Shown: positions 22,462 to 64,000, counted from the first letter of the stretch. The stretch: DNA of 64,000 bases from Agelas oroides (GCA_949130485.1 OX422194.1:1052243-1116242); one strand, 5' to 3'. A program made the numbers and translations. The notes: generated from the sequence alone by a model not told the origin.

Positions 22462-23417
22462 CGCGTTCGGTCTGGAATGACCAAATGTATTATCCCTGAT
22501 GTAGCTAGGTGCGTTCCCTGGTGCAACTTGAATGTCAACTGTTTTACACCGCGATCCAAGTTCCAGCCGCGAATGCGGGGGGGCAGGGCAATATTTCCAA
22601 ATTAATTCCACGATGGTTCCCCTCCTAAGTATTTACAATTATGCTGGAGTGGAAAACAGATCGTATTAGTCCCACGTTTTTACTTTGAGCTGCCAGTGCT
22701 ACTGTTAATATGACATAAACAGTTCAGATGCACCTAGCTACTACTCTACTAACTATGGTTATGAGCTGCTTAACCAGTAAAGACAAAGAACAGTGCTTTT
22801 ATTTTTTTTTGCTACGCATGTCAATTGTAATTCAACAAACATATCTACAATTCTTAAGGCGAGCCTGCTGTGTTGTGTCCTTATTCATAGCAATGATACA
22901 GAAACAACTGAGTGATTGTGGCAACCCTCATTGCTGAACGTAAATTGGTATTCATTATAGCTACACTGCATGGTTATAACTTGCTTATGCTAAAGCCATG
23001 CAATGTAAGTATGAAGATCTTTCTGAAGTTGCACTTTGATTGACACTACCATAGTATCTATGGTAGCTACTACCCTAGTATTGCAAATCATTCTGCAATA
23101 GCTACAGGGAGAGGGGCACGCTAGCAAATATTATCATGAATTCTCCATAAAAAGGTCTTGGTGTTACTACTATTGTACCCTGCTCATACCAGCACCAGAC
23201 TATGACATACAGGACAACTGCAACAATAAGAGGTCTGGTGCTCACTTGGAGTCCGTCCATTCTAAGTATAATCCTGAAACAAATTACAAAATGTGGCACT
23301 GGAGATTAGTAGCTAGAAGACGAAAATTTAACTCACTACAATCTTGTTAGAACTAACAAAATACTAAACCAAAAACTTTACTGAAACAACATTGTCATTA
23401 AATTATGACTGCATGAC
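22462..23417. other. Intergenic region, Calx-GPCR 3' end to IgR-2 start
   Basis: Presumed 3' UTR of the GPCR and promoter of IgR-2. The upstream block shared by the other leaders is not present. A 65-codon minus-strand frame at 23102-23299 with a hydrophobic stretch (PLIVAVVLYVIVWCWY) is unassigned. Confidence 0.45.
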
Positions 23418-53711
<30,294 letters not shown>

Positions 53712-53973
53712 CGCGCTTCTGTTCCAGTTGGAATGTAATTCGGTACGTTGTAAGCAGCATACAACTTGCTTCTTGCAGGCTAAATATCCTGCGCTTGTCC
53801 AGATATCAGAATGTCTCCTGTTTCACACCCTTGCACTGCCCGGATGGATTATTGACCCCCCGTGATGATGCCGAGGCAGTCCGTAGCGAGGGAGATTTTC
53901 CGGATATTTTAGGAAACGTCTGCTACCTTCGCAGTCTCATTCCGGCCTAGGAATGAAATTACAACCACATAAT

Positions 53974-53986
53974 GAGCCCCGCCCGC
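53974..53986 (-). promoter_or_regulatory. Candidate GC box upstream of the 53711 leader
   Basis: GCGGGCGGGGCTC on the minus strand, a diverged copy of the box shared by the other two. Confidence 0.28.
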
Positions 53987-54029
53987 TGCACACGCAGCGG
54001 CGCAAGTCAATATAGTGCATTCAGATTTT

Positions 54030-54190
54030 TCTCCTTGATTCTCAGAAGTTGGCTGTTGAGAGCCTGGTTGTTGAGTGTTTGACTGTTGAGAGCCTTGGTT
54101 TCTGCTGCTGTGGCTGCGAAGGTTCATCAAGCTTGCTGCTGCCTGCTGTCTCACGGCTTCAACCATCTCAGGGTTGTTTTGCTGCATCTA
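54030..54190 (-). pseudogene. Gln-rich co-chaperone-like fragment, copy 1
   Basis: Open minus-strand stretch with MQQNNPEMVEAVRQQ followed by Ser/Gln-rich sequence (QPGSQQPTSENQ). The NPE-hydrophobic-RQQ pattern resembles the C-terminal tail of SGTA-like co-chaperones. It has no visible start exon and sits about 320 bases upstream of a leader exon. Identity is tentative; it may be a retrocopy fragment. Confidence 0.3.
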
Positions 54191-54359
54191 CTGAGCCATT
54201 TTATACATGTTATAAAAATGTTACACTCGCGGTTGTCCTGGCTGTTGCCTTGATCTCTGCGTGATTTCCTTGGACAAGCATCAGACCGAACTCTGCCTCT
54301 GCTACTACGAGACAGTATCGGCCTACTCACTGGCACTATTTCATCACTATAGCCCATGT

Positions 54360-54600
54360 AGCTAGCTAGCACACATAGCTGCCATTGTCTGATCCATAAT
54401 GTTGATGATGAGGTGGCAGACATTTCAGCCTTGATACTGGAGCTCGAGCTCTGGCCTGAGGTGAATGTAGGGAGAGTCATTGTAGGGAGAGTCATTGACG
54501 AGAGCCACTGAATTCTCTATCCATGTGTATGTGTGTGTGTGTGTGTGTGTGTGGATGTCTGGGAGGGGGGTGACAGTCAGCTGGGCATTCACAGCTGAGA
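54360..54600 (-). pseudogene. Degraded Ig1 exon
   Basis: The acceptor and first codons (..AQLTVTPLPD) match Ig1 at 10094-10414, but the core is replaced by a TG repeat at 54528-54552 and only scattered fragments follow down to 54370. This is the former partner of the 56277-56322 leader. Confidence 0.65.
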
Positions 54601-54699
54601 ATGGAGGGGGATGGAGGGGGGAGGAGGAGGAAGGGTGAAGAAAGGGAAGAGCAATATATCACACCAAGACATCACATGAATCACTGTCATGCAACCCCA

Positions 54700-56276
54700 A
54701 GTTACAGTAGATGCAGCTATATAGCCTTACCATGAAGGTTTTCGAATGCATTTTGACCATGCAGTTTTGTTTCCATGTTCCCTGTCTACTATTTATTGCT
54801 GTAACGATTAAGTGGCCATTAATATCATGGGTTATTTGCACATGTACGCAACGGTATTCTCCCAAGACAGTATTCAGCTTAGTCTCATTACCAATAACCA
54901 GAATCAAAGGTACAAGGAGTTTTTCACCTGTGTCCACTGATACTCTCCACTGTTGAAAACATGATCGTTGTAGCTAATATAGGGGTCCCGAGGAAAAATC
55001 AAAGAACGAACAAACTTGACTCAAGTACGCTGAAATCCAAGAACCAAGTGACCTTGCTTGTAAACTACAGTTACAATAGTTTCTATGACTTTCGTTCTTC
55101 CGAAAAAATATATAAAGCGAACAGAGGGTTATGTGCCAAAATATGGCCATTATGGGATTTTATATGGGGGATTATATATGAACATACCTGTAACAGATAT
55201 CCATGCGAGTGGTCCAGCCATTTTAATACTCTACCAATGGTAAATAATCAATTGCACTGGTGCTTGCTAAATTTACTTGTCAAAAGTCACTTCAAACTAT
55301 CAATTATTCTTATATGGGAAAAATCTATTGCAACATAAAATAACAGCTAATATAGTCTCTTGACAGCTATAAACTTGAGTGGTCCAGGCATTTTTGCACA
55401 AGATACATCAAGTGAAATCCATCAGTACCACTGGTTTCATAGCGAAGCTTCAAAAGTCACTTGAACCGAATTGCGTCCAATTTTTGGCACTTAACCCTTT
55501 CAAGTCCAAGACGAATTGGCTGAAAATAGCTTTTTGGCACTAACTATTATAGGCTGGTTTTTATATATCTCAGATAGATACTTAGTTCTAGCACAACAGA
55601 TTTGAAATCAAGGCACCTTCGATTTTTCCGTCAGAAGCCCTAGCTAATAGCTAACCATTTTGTTATTGGTCACTGTAATTATCATGATACTGCAGTAGTT
55701 GTTACATGTCCCATGTATACTAGCCACAACTACTGACTGACAGATGTGCAAATGATGAATCCAAAGCCAAGTGTGTTTGTCATGAATATGAAGCATGTTT
55801 GTGCTATCAGGTAACAGTATTCATGCTTAGGATTGCAGAGTATCCACAAGAGATTCTTTGGTCAATTGATCTCATATACTTACAAGCACCCAAAGTATTT
55901 CAATTGTCACTCCACCATTGTGCAAAGTCAGCATCACAACTTTTTAGCCTATCCTTATGCTCAGAAGGTTGCCCTCATGCATATATAGTGTGCTGGTGCA
56001 AGCAATAAAATATGATAATGGCTCTCACAGTAGCCTAGGCATATTAACATTCCCACTGTGGTAGATTTGTGAAACTAGCTTGTAACAGCAAAGCCATTTT
56101 ACATGTTTGGACTCACAGTGTGAGTAGAATCATGCAAACATTACTTTTGAGGTAAATTATGTGAGAACAGGCATTAGTTAGTACTTTACCTAGCAGCAAC
56201 AATCAGGTTATATACAATTTTTTTCTGTGATGACAACCAAAGAAAACTGCAAACTCGATAGGGTCTGTGTCCTTAC
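54700..56276. other. Intron downstream of the 56322 leader
   Basis: 54700-54980 and 55640-56270 match IgR-1 10500-10870 and 10760-11400. The segment about 54985-55640 has no match there, so it looks like an insertion in this copy. No exon seen. Confidence 0.45.
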
Positions 56277-56322
56277 CCACAACAAAACACAGGAGCAGCT
56301 GAGCAATCGCGGCGATCCTCAT
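56277..56322 (-). CDS. Alternative leader exon, upstream copy
   Basis: Intact leader [15 protein letters not shown] with the normal phase-1 GTAAGG donor. Its own Ig1 exon (54360-54600) is degraded, so if used it would splice on to 51757-52077. The flanks match 10500-11720 of IgR-1. Confidence 0.5.
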
Positions 56323-56537
56323 CCCGCGTTTGCTCCAGTTGGAATGTAGCCTAATTCGGTGCGCTGTAAGCAGATTGCAACTTGCTTCTTGTAGGTTAAA
56401 TATCCTGCGCTTGTCCAGATGTATACAGAATGTCTCCTGTTTTAGATTATCGACCACCTGCACCAATGATGCCGCGGCCTTGCTAATTATTTTTCGCAGT
56501 CTCGTTCCGGCCTAGGAACGAACTTACAACCTCATAT

Positions 56538-56553
56538 GAGCCCCGCCCACCTC
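56538..56553 (-). promoter_or_regulatory. Candidate GC box upstream of the 56322 leader
   Basis: Identical to the IgR-1 box, within a block conserved from here through the leader exon. Confidence 0.3.
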
Positions 56554-56639
56554 GGGCAGCCGTTGAAGCAATATAAATTGGTGTGTTTTGTAGTAATATG
56601 CTTGTGCATGCAAACTGACGAGTTCACACAGCGTTTACT

Positions 56640-56880
56640 CCTCTTTGACTTCTTCCAGAACCTCCTTGACTCCCTCCCTGACCACCTGGTGGCTGCTGTT
56701 GAGAGCCTGGTTTTTGAGAAGTAGGTTGCTGCAAGCTGTTGATCGGCCTGCTTGTTGAGAGCCTGGTTGTTGAGTGCCTGGCTGCTGTTGTGGCTGCAAA
56801 GGGTTCGTCATGCTTGCCGCTACCTGCTGTCTCATGGCTTCAAACATTTCAGGATGGCTTTACTGCATCTGCTAAGGGAG
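56640..56880 (-). pseudogene. Gln-rich co-chaperone-like fragment, copy 2
   Basis: HPEMFEAMRQQVAAS followed by QQQPGTQQPGSQQ and a Gly/Ser-rich end, with a frameshift between. Same position relative to the 56322 leader as the other copies. Confidence 0.3.
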
Positions 56881-57633
56881 TGAGTAGTACATTTGAGACA
56901 GTGAGAAGTTTTTTAATGAAGCTTGACGGATTCCAAGGAAACCATGATAAATAAACAGAAACATGTTTACTGTTTACCATTCCAGTGGTATTTACTTATG
57001 ACTCCATCTGCTAGCGAATGTAACCACACATCTGGTTCATCAAAACAGTTGAAACAACCTATCTGTATCATCTCTCATTCCAGCCACTGCAACCAGCAAA
57101 GATACAATCATAGATATTGTTTCTGACAGTGCATAGCATGCAAAATGAGCCACACTCCCAGGGACAAAAATTGGACCAAAAAACTGGGGTAGTCTCCTAC
57201 AACTGTACAATGGAAGGTGTGTGTAGGCAGTCTGTTACACAATTCAGACTGATAGAATGAGGGTTGCTTGCAGTAATGACATTTTCAGATCCAGCTGGAT
57301 TAGTTTTTCTGCTGGGTTGTTTAATAATAAAAAAACAACAAGAAATGGTAATAGAGGGTCATACACTTTTGATTTTTGACCCAGTACTAGTCCTGCTCAG
57401 GGCACTCCTCGGCAAGAACTTGAAAATGCAAGGCAAGCTACAAGACAAAAAAGGAAAATTACAACACACATTCAAGGATATTTATACGTAGTAGGTAGGT
57501 TTGCACTGGCAATACATTACAACATGTTTATAGAACACATTTTTAGCTAGATTTCAAACTCACTGTTTCTAAAATTTACAATGAATATAGTTTATACAAA
57601 AAAAATCATTCAGATAATTATGTGTCTTTATCA

Positions 57634-57820
57634 TCAATCACTTTCCAGACTATAAGCAGGACACTTTGTGATGGGGAGCTCATAATCTGCAGTTGGATTC
57701 CGATACCCAGAGAGTTCTTCGTATTCGTGGTCTAACTTTGTTAATTCATATGCTTCACACTGTGCGGTTGTGACATTTTCACCTGACTTAGCAATATGAC
57801 TCCACATAGTTGGTTGACTC
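57634..57820 (-). CDS. IgR-3 cytoplasmic tail exon
   Basis: Phase 2 in, joining the TM exon directly. Encodes a 61-residue tail with Tyr in YELT, YEEL, YRNP, YELP and PAYSL, ending at a stop at 57634-57636. The tyrosine positions match IgR-2 although flanking residues have changed, which argues for selection on them. Confidence 0.65.
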
Positions 57821-60459
57821 CTGCAGCAAAAGTACCATACTATACGATAAAAGCATACTTTGATGGCTATGGATCAATTTTTTCACTGTATCTGCATGCC
57901 AGCTACACAGAGAGTGAGTGGTTGGTCACCATAAAAAGTAGAAAGACTTCTTAAGTAACCAACTTACACCAATCATGTGCTGACAGCTATGAACATCTTG
58001 CCTCAAGATGTGTTTGATACTATGAAGGAAAGGTACAAAGCTAGCGGTTGCCAGGAATCCAACCCAGAATCCTTGGCTTGAGCTGCCAGCACTCTACTGT
58101 TGAGCCAGTGTGTGCTATTGATGGGGGGCGTAGTTTGTATGGTGGTAGAGTGCTGGCAGCTCAAGCCAAGGACCCTGTGTTCCCAGCAACTGCTGGCCTT
58201 TCACTTTCCCCTATTTTGCCTCATAACATCAAACTAAACTTCACTTGTAGACTAATAAAGATGTAATGACTGTAAAATTTGCATGACTATCAACAAAATG
58301 TCAGCAAGTGATCAAGCAGTTAATGCACAAACATAATTTATACATTGAAAACTACATAATATATATGTGTTGCTGAGACACAAGGTTGCACATGCAACAT
58401 TACTCCACGTAGTATTGACCATAGCCATATAGTACCAACGAGGGAGTGATTTATTATCTCTTACCTAGCATCCTGATTAAGAGAGAAGCTTGCTCTACGA
58501 CTCTTGATTACAGAAATTGCTATGATGATGACAGTCACAGCCACAACAACTATCACTACGACAGCAACCACTCCACCGATGGTGGCTGCAGTATTGTCTG
58601 GCAGTGCTGCCTCAGTAGCAGTACTTTCAGATGCGGTGGTGGTGGTAGCACATTGTGGATCACCAAATGTGTTGATGGCTATGGAACAGCTGCTGTCCGC
58701 ATCCAGACGCAGACCTTGTACAGCAATGGTGGAGTCCATCTGGAAAACAAAAGTTCTCAAATATCCTATCAACTGTGAGCTTGTCACTTGGGCTGTACCA
58801 TGAAGTCTTGCTCGAAATGTCACCTGCTGTTCTGAGTTTGCAAAACACTGAAATGCACTTTCAGTGATATTTTCAACACTGAGTCCACACCGGCAGAGTT
58901 GATTTATATTCTGCACCACTGCATTGGTGATGTCACTTAATTTCTCACTGGTAGCAACACCCTGTAGATATTGCAGATATAAATCATGACAGTCATTCTA
59001 CTTTCAAGAGTTTGTACTTACTACCCACTCCTGACAGACTCTCAGACCAGTACCACTCAGCTGCAGCTGGAACAACATTGCTAGACAATAGAGTAGATAA
59101 ACACAGAATGATACAAGATTTGGCATACCAGTCTGCATGGCACCATGATGCTCACCGTCATCTGATGTTGTAACTATCATGTATGTGGCTGGTCCACTTC
59201 CCTGACTGTTACTGGCAAAGATGGAGCAGTTGTAGGAGGTGGCTGGTGCAAACCCTCCCATTGTGAAGGTGCCTGCTGTTGTGTACTGCATGGAAATGCT
59301 GTTTCCGCCACTGGCCGGGACGCAGGAGAGGAAATACCCAGTGATCATCCCATTGTGTTGGGTTGGAGCAGGAGACCAAGAGAATGTCATGTTCCGTGCT
59401 CTAGGAGTGACTGTAAAGCTCTGTGGTGGGCCAGTAGGGGCTAGGGAAACAAATACCATTGGCAGATGTCCTCTAAATGCATATGTGTGCTGATTTATAG
59501 GTCTTCTAAAAGGAGAGACTAATTAACTAAAGCAAGAAGTTTTTCATGTAGTATGGTGCATGGATCCCCAAACAGTTGGATTTCCATCTAAAGTTTCGTG
59601 CAGCAGTAGCAGTACATGAGGGAATAGTGTTATTCCAGAAAATTTAATATAACAATACAACAAAGTACAATCTCAGCGACATTTCAATTTGATGTGGACT
59701 TTCGTCTGGCTTGACAAAATCTGTACTGCACTGTAACCCCATCTACGACTATTCTATATCATTGTACAAACTGGACTAACCTCCAGATGTGGTTGTATTC
59801 GTGACACTAGCTGCAGGTCCTTCTCCACTGCTGGTGCTGGCAGTCACACGGATGATATATGTGGTCCCAGGGCTCAATCCCCCCAGTGTATAGGTACTCC
59901 CAAGTGTATAGTTCTGCACGATCCTGTTCTGTGCACTTGGACACTGAAATATATAGCATACCTAGTTATGGTAAAAAAAGGGAGAATAGAAGGAGAGAGG
60001 AGGTAAGATGAAAAGAAGGAGGGGGAGAAATGGAAGTGATAAAGTGGGGAGGGAGGAAAGTTGGGAGAGTGTAGAGGTGAAAACAAAAGAATTGAAAGCA
60101 GGTACACATATATAGCCTCGTTACCAGGCCTTCACACCGTCCAGTTTGTGATTGGTTGCAGTATGCAGATCGCTCCGTTTTTGCATACTGCAAGCGATCA
60201 AAATCTGGAAGGTGTGAAGGCCTGGTAACGAGGCTATATATGTGTACCTGCTTTCAATTCTTTTGTTTTCAAGGTGGGAAGGCACATATACACTGTCACA
60301 GTAAATAACGATATAGCCTAAAAATATGTGGTATCATTTCTAACTGTGTATTGAATGATGATGCCATTTGGATGGCTGGGTGGGTCCATCTCAATTCAAA
60401 GTAGTTGTCGAAGACAGTAACTACCCACAGATTAAGCGGAGCACTAGGAGCTAGTGTGT

Positions 60460-60538
<79 letters not shown>

Positions 60539-63500
60539 ATTGGTGGAGGGGATAAATAATTGCTGATAGACTCCCATGCAGCTGAAGTATTAGTAACACC
60601 TCTGCTGTTCTAATGCCCGCTCACCATCAGGCAGGGTCATCACTGTGGGTGAAGGTTGGCTTACATTACCACACCCCAGTGCATTGCAAGCTTGGAGAGT
60701 GAAGTTGTAGTTTGTGAAAGGAAGAATATCAGTTGTAACATTGTACATGAAGTTGCCATCACGAAACATCAGGTTAGACACTTGCAGCGTGCCTAATGAC
60801 ATGAAGGATGTTAGGTCGATATTCTGCCGGTAGATCACAAATGATGTGATTTGTCGGTTTCCATCAAACATGGGTGTCCACTGAAGGGCCAGCCAGCGTG
60901 CCCCACTTGAAAACACCATGATGTTTACAGGTGGGTCAGGCACCTCTGTACAGTTGGGAGGGAGAGAGGACAAGTGTAACATGCTAATCATAAAGCAATG
61001 CCTATGCTGCAACACCTATAGTTTATTGACAAGATCAATATTAATATATATGACTTCACTGCAACAGTTAACCCACTGTTATACAACACTTACCTAGCAC
61101 AACAAGTGGGATGGAGGGAGACAGGGCGGTGAGGGTGGTGGTCTGTGGAAGCATGTTGGTAGCAGTGCAGGTGTAGTTTGCTGTGTCCTCCCTCACCAGC
61201 CGATCAAAACTCAGCACACTCGCTACTCCAAGCTCTCCCAGTGAACGAAGATCACGGGTGTTAAACTCTGTCATGGACTCAAGAAGCTCGTCAATTGAAC
61301 CATTACCCATAAACTCACTACTTTCAAATGAGGAAGACCCATTGCCTGTGTCAAAACTGAATGTGGAGATCCGACCATCCATGGTGAGCATGACTTCCTC
61401 CCCCTCCTTCTGCCAGGTGATGGAGGGGAGAGGGAAGCCAGTGGTGAGGCAGACAAGTGTGGCAGGGCGGGAGACATTGACTTCAGTGAGAGTTGATACA
61501 TTGTTGATAATGGGGTAGACTAGAGTAGGGAGGAGAGAAGGGTGGACAGGGAAATCAGAAGGAAATGCATGAGGAGAGGGGAGAAGAGGAAAAAAGAGGG
61601 GAAAAAAACAGGTAAAGCATCACATAAATATCATGTGATCTCTTGACCACGCCCACTCCCAAAACCAATGTTACAGCACAATTGAAAAGGGCTCACCGTG
61701 CACAGTAAGATTGGCATTTGATAAGTCAGACCCAACAGAATTCATTGCAGTGCAGGTGTATGTCCCTCTGTCTTCATACTGCACATCAAGGACAGTCAGT
61801 TCACCAAACCCAGCCCCAGTCCCCCTCTCATCTTTGATCTGATACTTGTCAGTGTCACTCTCAGTTGTACTGATGATGGACTGTGTGCTGCCATCAGAGT
61901 TGGTGAAAGTCCAGAACACATTATGCTCAGGTACAGCTGAAGCCTCACACTGGAACACTGCTCTACTGCCATTGTTGATCTCAAACTGGTTCACGGGAGG
62001 GACAAAGATTAACGGATGACCTGGAGAAATCATTCTAAGGTTAATTCTCTTTCCAGCCCTAAACATTTCCTGGAGAAATCATTCTAAGGTTAATTGACTG
62101 AATTCTCTCTCCACCTCTACATTCTTGCTTTGCAGGCAGTGAAAATCAACCAAATATCAAACTTACTGCACCTCTTTACTTGTAGCAAACAGACACAAAG
62201 ATCTTGTTGCTCAGGACAGGTTTGTTTTAAACATGCCACAAACTAGTTACTATACTCACCACTTGGACAATATTACAGTATGTTACATACATAATTATAT
62301 TCTTGTTTATTACTTAGCAACTAAAGATTATGAATGAATTTGTTGGATGTTACTTAGCAACCAGATATTTGAATTTTAACAAAGTGGAATGGGTGGAGGT
62401 GATCATGAATGGAAGTAATGATGGCAGTGGGTTTCTAGGGCAACAAGTTGCAATGCCCAGACAGATCACTCTGGGCTTATGCTGCTCAAACAGATTGCAA
62501 CTACATATACCCTCCTAAAACTAAGACATGCATGCACAAACTATGGACAATATTTTCTCCAGGGTTATGTTTGCATTAACATCTTATTTCATCAGCACTT
62601 ATTTCGTTGGTTACCTTGCACGAAGAGTGTAAAGTTCTGAGCAGCAGTTGGCTGCACCACATTAATGTTAGAAGCCTCACAAGTGTATGTACCGGTATCG
62701 TTGGTGGTTGTATTGAAGGTCAGGGTACGCTCAACTTGATAGATCATTCCTGTGGGAGCTGGTACCATTGTTTGAGATGGTTCACTCAGCATCACACCTG
62801 AACTCAGAAGCACACCATCTCTGAACCACTGAATGGTTGGTGGTGGGATACCAGTGGCAATACACTCAAATGTCACTGGGTCAGTGACATTGACAACATA
62901 TCCAGTAAAGCTGTCATTTGGGAAGATTATTTCAGGAATCACTGTGAGGAAAATAACAAATTCATAGTGGCAACCATGGATACATACAGAGTGGGTGTTT
63001 GTGCAACAACCTTGAGCATTTTTCAAACAACGACAATGAAGTCACTTACCACTTAAGGTAGAGGGGGTCACTTACCATGCACATATAGTTCAGCAGCTAC
63101 AGTATCCTGCCCGACAGCATTAGTAGCATTACAGGCATATCCACCAGCATCAGAGGGGTCAGCCATTATGATGGTCAGATTGCTCACAATCTCCCTCTCT
63201 CCAAATGTACTGTTACTGATTTCAATCACTCCTGGTTGTTCCATCAGCTGACTACCCATCCTCCACCATGTGATCTCTGGCCTGGGTCGTGCAGTAGCAT
63301 TGCAGAGGAAGGTGGCTGACTGAGGCTGCACCACTGTCAGGTTCTCAGGAGGCTCAAGAATGGTAGGAGCAACTGGAGGGGAGATATCAACATGAATACT
63401 ATCTAGACCTTGGACTACACCAACAAGAAGAGGTAACCCTCACCTCTCACAAACAGCTCAAAGTTCTTCATGTCTGTTGGAGCCACAGCATTCCCATTGG

Positions 63501-64000
63501 AGGCTACACAGGTATAGGTACCAGAGTCAGCATCCATGGTGTTGTCTAGGGTCAGGTTGCAACTGACAAAGTAGATATTCCCTCTACCAGTTCTGAAGAT
63601 CTCTGGCATTGTTGGGTCACTGAGGGTGACTCGTGTGCTACTCTGGTCAAATGGTGCTCCATTCCTCATCCAGGTGATCTCAGGTGGTGGGATACCAGTG
63701 GCTGAGCAGGTGAAGGTCACTGGGTCAGTCTCATTCACAATGTATGTAAAACTATCATCCAGAGGGAAGGTGATGTCGGGTATGACTGGAGAAGAGCATG
63801 AACAATTCTATGCATAAAGTTTGCTGCAGTTTGTGGTCTGGCTTACCATGGACTGTTAGAGTGGCTTGTCCTGTATCTGTCCCAGGTTCATTCATAGCCA
63901 CACAAGCATATGCACTAGCATCAGAAGGCTGTGCGCCAAGGATGGTTAGGTTGCTCCTCCTCTCCCTGTCTCTAATCTCCTGTTCCTCAATTCTGTAAAC
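57634..64000 (-). CDS. IgR-3: Ig/FN3 single-pass receptor, 3' part (5' end off the right edge)
   Basis: Exons in transcript order: Ig 63847-64000 (partial), 63444-63785, 63076-63372, 62615-62941, 61697-62020, 61094-61519; FN3 60625-60945, 60345-60450 with 59781-59943, 59156-59440; short exon 59029-59060; stem and TM 58465-58961; tail 57634-57820. It parallels the 3' half of IgR-2, and its distal Ig exons parallel the last IgR-1 exons, so it probably represents the long form of the family. One base is missing in 60345-60450 relative to IgR-2, which would shift the frame and hit a stop soon after; this is either a real lesion or a sequence error. Surface receptor role inferred. Confidence 0.58.
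58042..58198. repeat. Head-to-head pair of tRNA-like repeats
   Basis: Left arm (complement strand) and right arm share GGTAGAGTGCTGGCAGCTCA and the following CAAGCCAAGGA. GGTAGAGTG is an A-box-like element. Forms a large hairpin. Confidence 0.42.
58465..58961 (-). CDS. IgR-3 juxtamembrane stem and TM exon
   Basis: 165 codons, phase 0 in and 2 out. Same stem as IgR-2 (VTFRARLHG), TM helix IGGVVAVVVIVVVAVTVIII and KSRR stop-transfer. Confidence 0.75.
59029..59060 (-). CDS. IgR-3 short linker exon
   Basis: 32 bases matching IgR-2 13821-13852, with the same GTGGGT donor choice needed for phase 0. Confidence 0.38.
59156..59440 (-). CDS. IgR-3 FN3-3 exon
   Basis: 95 codons, phase 1-1. PPQSFTVTP, MTFSWSPAP and ATSYNCSIFASNSQG. 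One codon shorter than its IgR-2 copy. Confidence 0.78.
59781..59943 (-). CDS. IgR-3 FN3-2 second exon
   Basis: Phase 0 in, phase 1 out by comparison with IgR-2. LGGLSPGTTYIIRVTAST and GEGPAAS. Intact in itself. Confidence 0.7.
60081..60268. repeat. Perfect 58-bp inverted repeat (large palindrome)
   Basis: 60081-60138 and 60211-60268 are exact reverse complements over 58 bases. Much of the 72-base spacer is also partly self-complementary. The inner arms start AGCCTCGTTACCAGGC, the same end motif as the other small hairpins in these introns. Confidence 0.75.
60345..60450 (-). pseudogene. IgR-3 FN3-2 first exon with a 1-base deletion
   Basis: Aligned with 14866-14972, one base is missing near 60381-60388. 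FELRW stays in frame but the following PPSHPNG-IIIQYT part does not. With the shared GTTAGA donor the next exon would be read in the wrong frame and hit a stop within about 25 codons. Confidence 0.6.
60464..60537. repeat. TG microsatellite
   Basis: TG repeat immediately upstream of the acceptor of exon 60345-60450. Confidence 0.88.
60625..60945 (-). CDS. IgR-3 FN3-1 exon
   Basis: 107 codons, phase 1-1. PDPPVNIMV, LALQWTP, TNYNFTLQACN. Paralogue of 15367-15687. Confidence 0.78.
61094..61519 (-). CDS. IgR-3 Ig exon with long internal loop
   Basis: 142 codons, phase 1-1, the longest Ig exon here. TLVCLTTGFPLP, ITWQKEG and DTANYTCTATN, with about 40 extra Ser/Glu-rich residues between the sheets. 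Confidence 0.78.
61697..62020 (-). CDS. IgR-3 Ig exon without an IgR-2 counterpart
   Basis: 108 codons, phase 1-1. VFQCEASAVPEHN, VFWTF and DRGTYTCTAMNSVG. IgR-2 lacks this domain. Confidence 0.8.
62615..62941 (-). CDS. IgR-3 Ig exon
   Basis: 109 codons, phase 1-1. VTFECIATGIPPP, IQWFRDG and DTGTYTCEASN; paralogue of 16908-17234. Confidence 0.82.
63076..63372 (-). CDS. IgR-3 Ig exon (Ig17 type)
   Basis: 99 codons, phase 1-1. Fifth copy of the 236-532 type: [19 protein letters not shown] and [14 protein letters not shown]. Confidence 0.83.
63444..63785 (-). CDS. IgR-3 Ig exon
   Basis: 114 codons, phase 1-1. [21 protein letters not shown] and [14 protein letters not shown]; near-identical to 29299-29640. 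Confidence 0.82.
63847..64000 (-). CDS. IgR-3 Ig exon, cut by the window edge
   Basis: 3' part of an Ig exon of the 940-1242 type, with [11 protein letters not shown] and a phase-1 donor. Start lies beyond 64000. Confidence 0.75.

Noticed and set aside
23102-23299. 65-codon minus-strand frame with a hydrophobic run
   Set aside because: Could be a stray TM or leader exon, but no paralogue or clear splice partner; listed only under the intergenic entry.

Overview
This window is eukaryotic DNA from an animal. Coding sequence is cut into about 80 short exons with GT/AG introns. The proteins are animal-type extracellular modules: Ig-like, fibronectin III, Calx-beta, hormone-receptor, GAIN/GPS and an adhesion-class 7TM. 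Introns carry microsatellites, minisatellites, MITE-like elements and tRNA-like repeats. A non-vertebrate, possibly a sponge or cnidarian, is my inference; no sequence here identifies the species. All supported genes lie on the minus strand, so transcription runs from high to low coordinates.

Layout from right to left. (1) 64000-57634: 3' part of an Ig/FN3 single-pass receptor (IgR-3), running off the right edge. (2) 56322 or 53711 to 23418: a run of exons best read as one very large adhesion GPCR (Calx-GPCR). Its order is signal peptide, 5 Ig exons, 8 Calx-beta domains, 8 more Ig exons, HRM, GAIN, GPS, 7TM and cytoplasmic tail. The exons I delimited add up to 9354 nt, an exact multiple of three, giving about 3117 residues. 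(3) 22461-12783: a complete 7-Ig/3-FN3 receptor (IgR-2) with one TM helix and a Tyr-rich tail, about 1308 residues. (4) 11450 to beyond base 1: the 5' part of a third receptor (IgR-1), with a signal peptide and at least 16 intact Ig exons plus one broken one.

Nearly every ectodomain exon starts and ends in phase 1, so Ig, FN3 and Calx-beta exons can be swapped without breaking frame. The locus shows this happening. The same four N-terminal Ig exons (Ig1-Ig4) occur four times, one near-identical Ig exon type occurs five times, and Calx-beta domains are tandem copies. A block of about 6.5 kb derived from an IgR gene (28500-34980) sits inside the Calx-beta region of the GPCR, where it replaced about one and a half Calx-beta exons and left a truncated Calx-beta relic at about 28376-28495. 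Breaks are also visible: a half-lost Ig exon, a degraded Ig1 copy, a displaced splice donor in one leader exon and a 1-base frameshift in an IgR-3 FN3 exon.

The genes look like cell-surface recognition or adhesion receptors. IgR-2 and IgR-3 have short cytoplasmic tails with several tyrosines in SH2-docking-like contexts. The GPCR keeps the GPS autoproteolysis motif. Clustered, recombining Ig receptors with tyrosine tails next to Calx-beta proteins resemble invertebrate allorecognition loci in layout, but that role is inference only.
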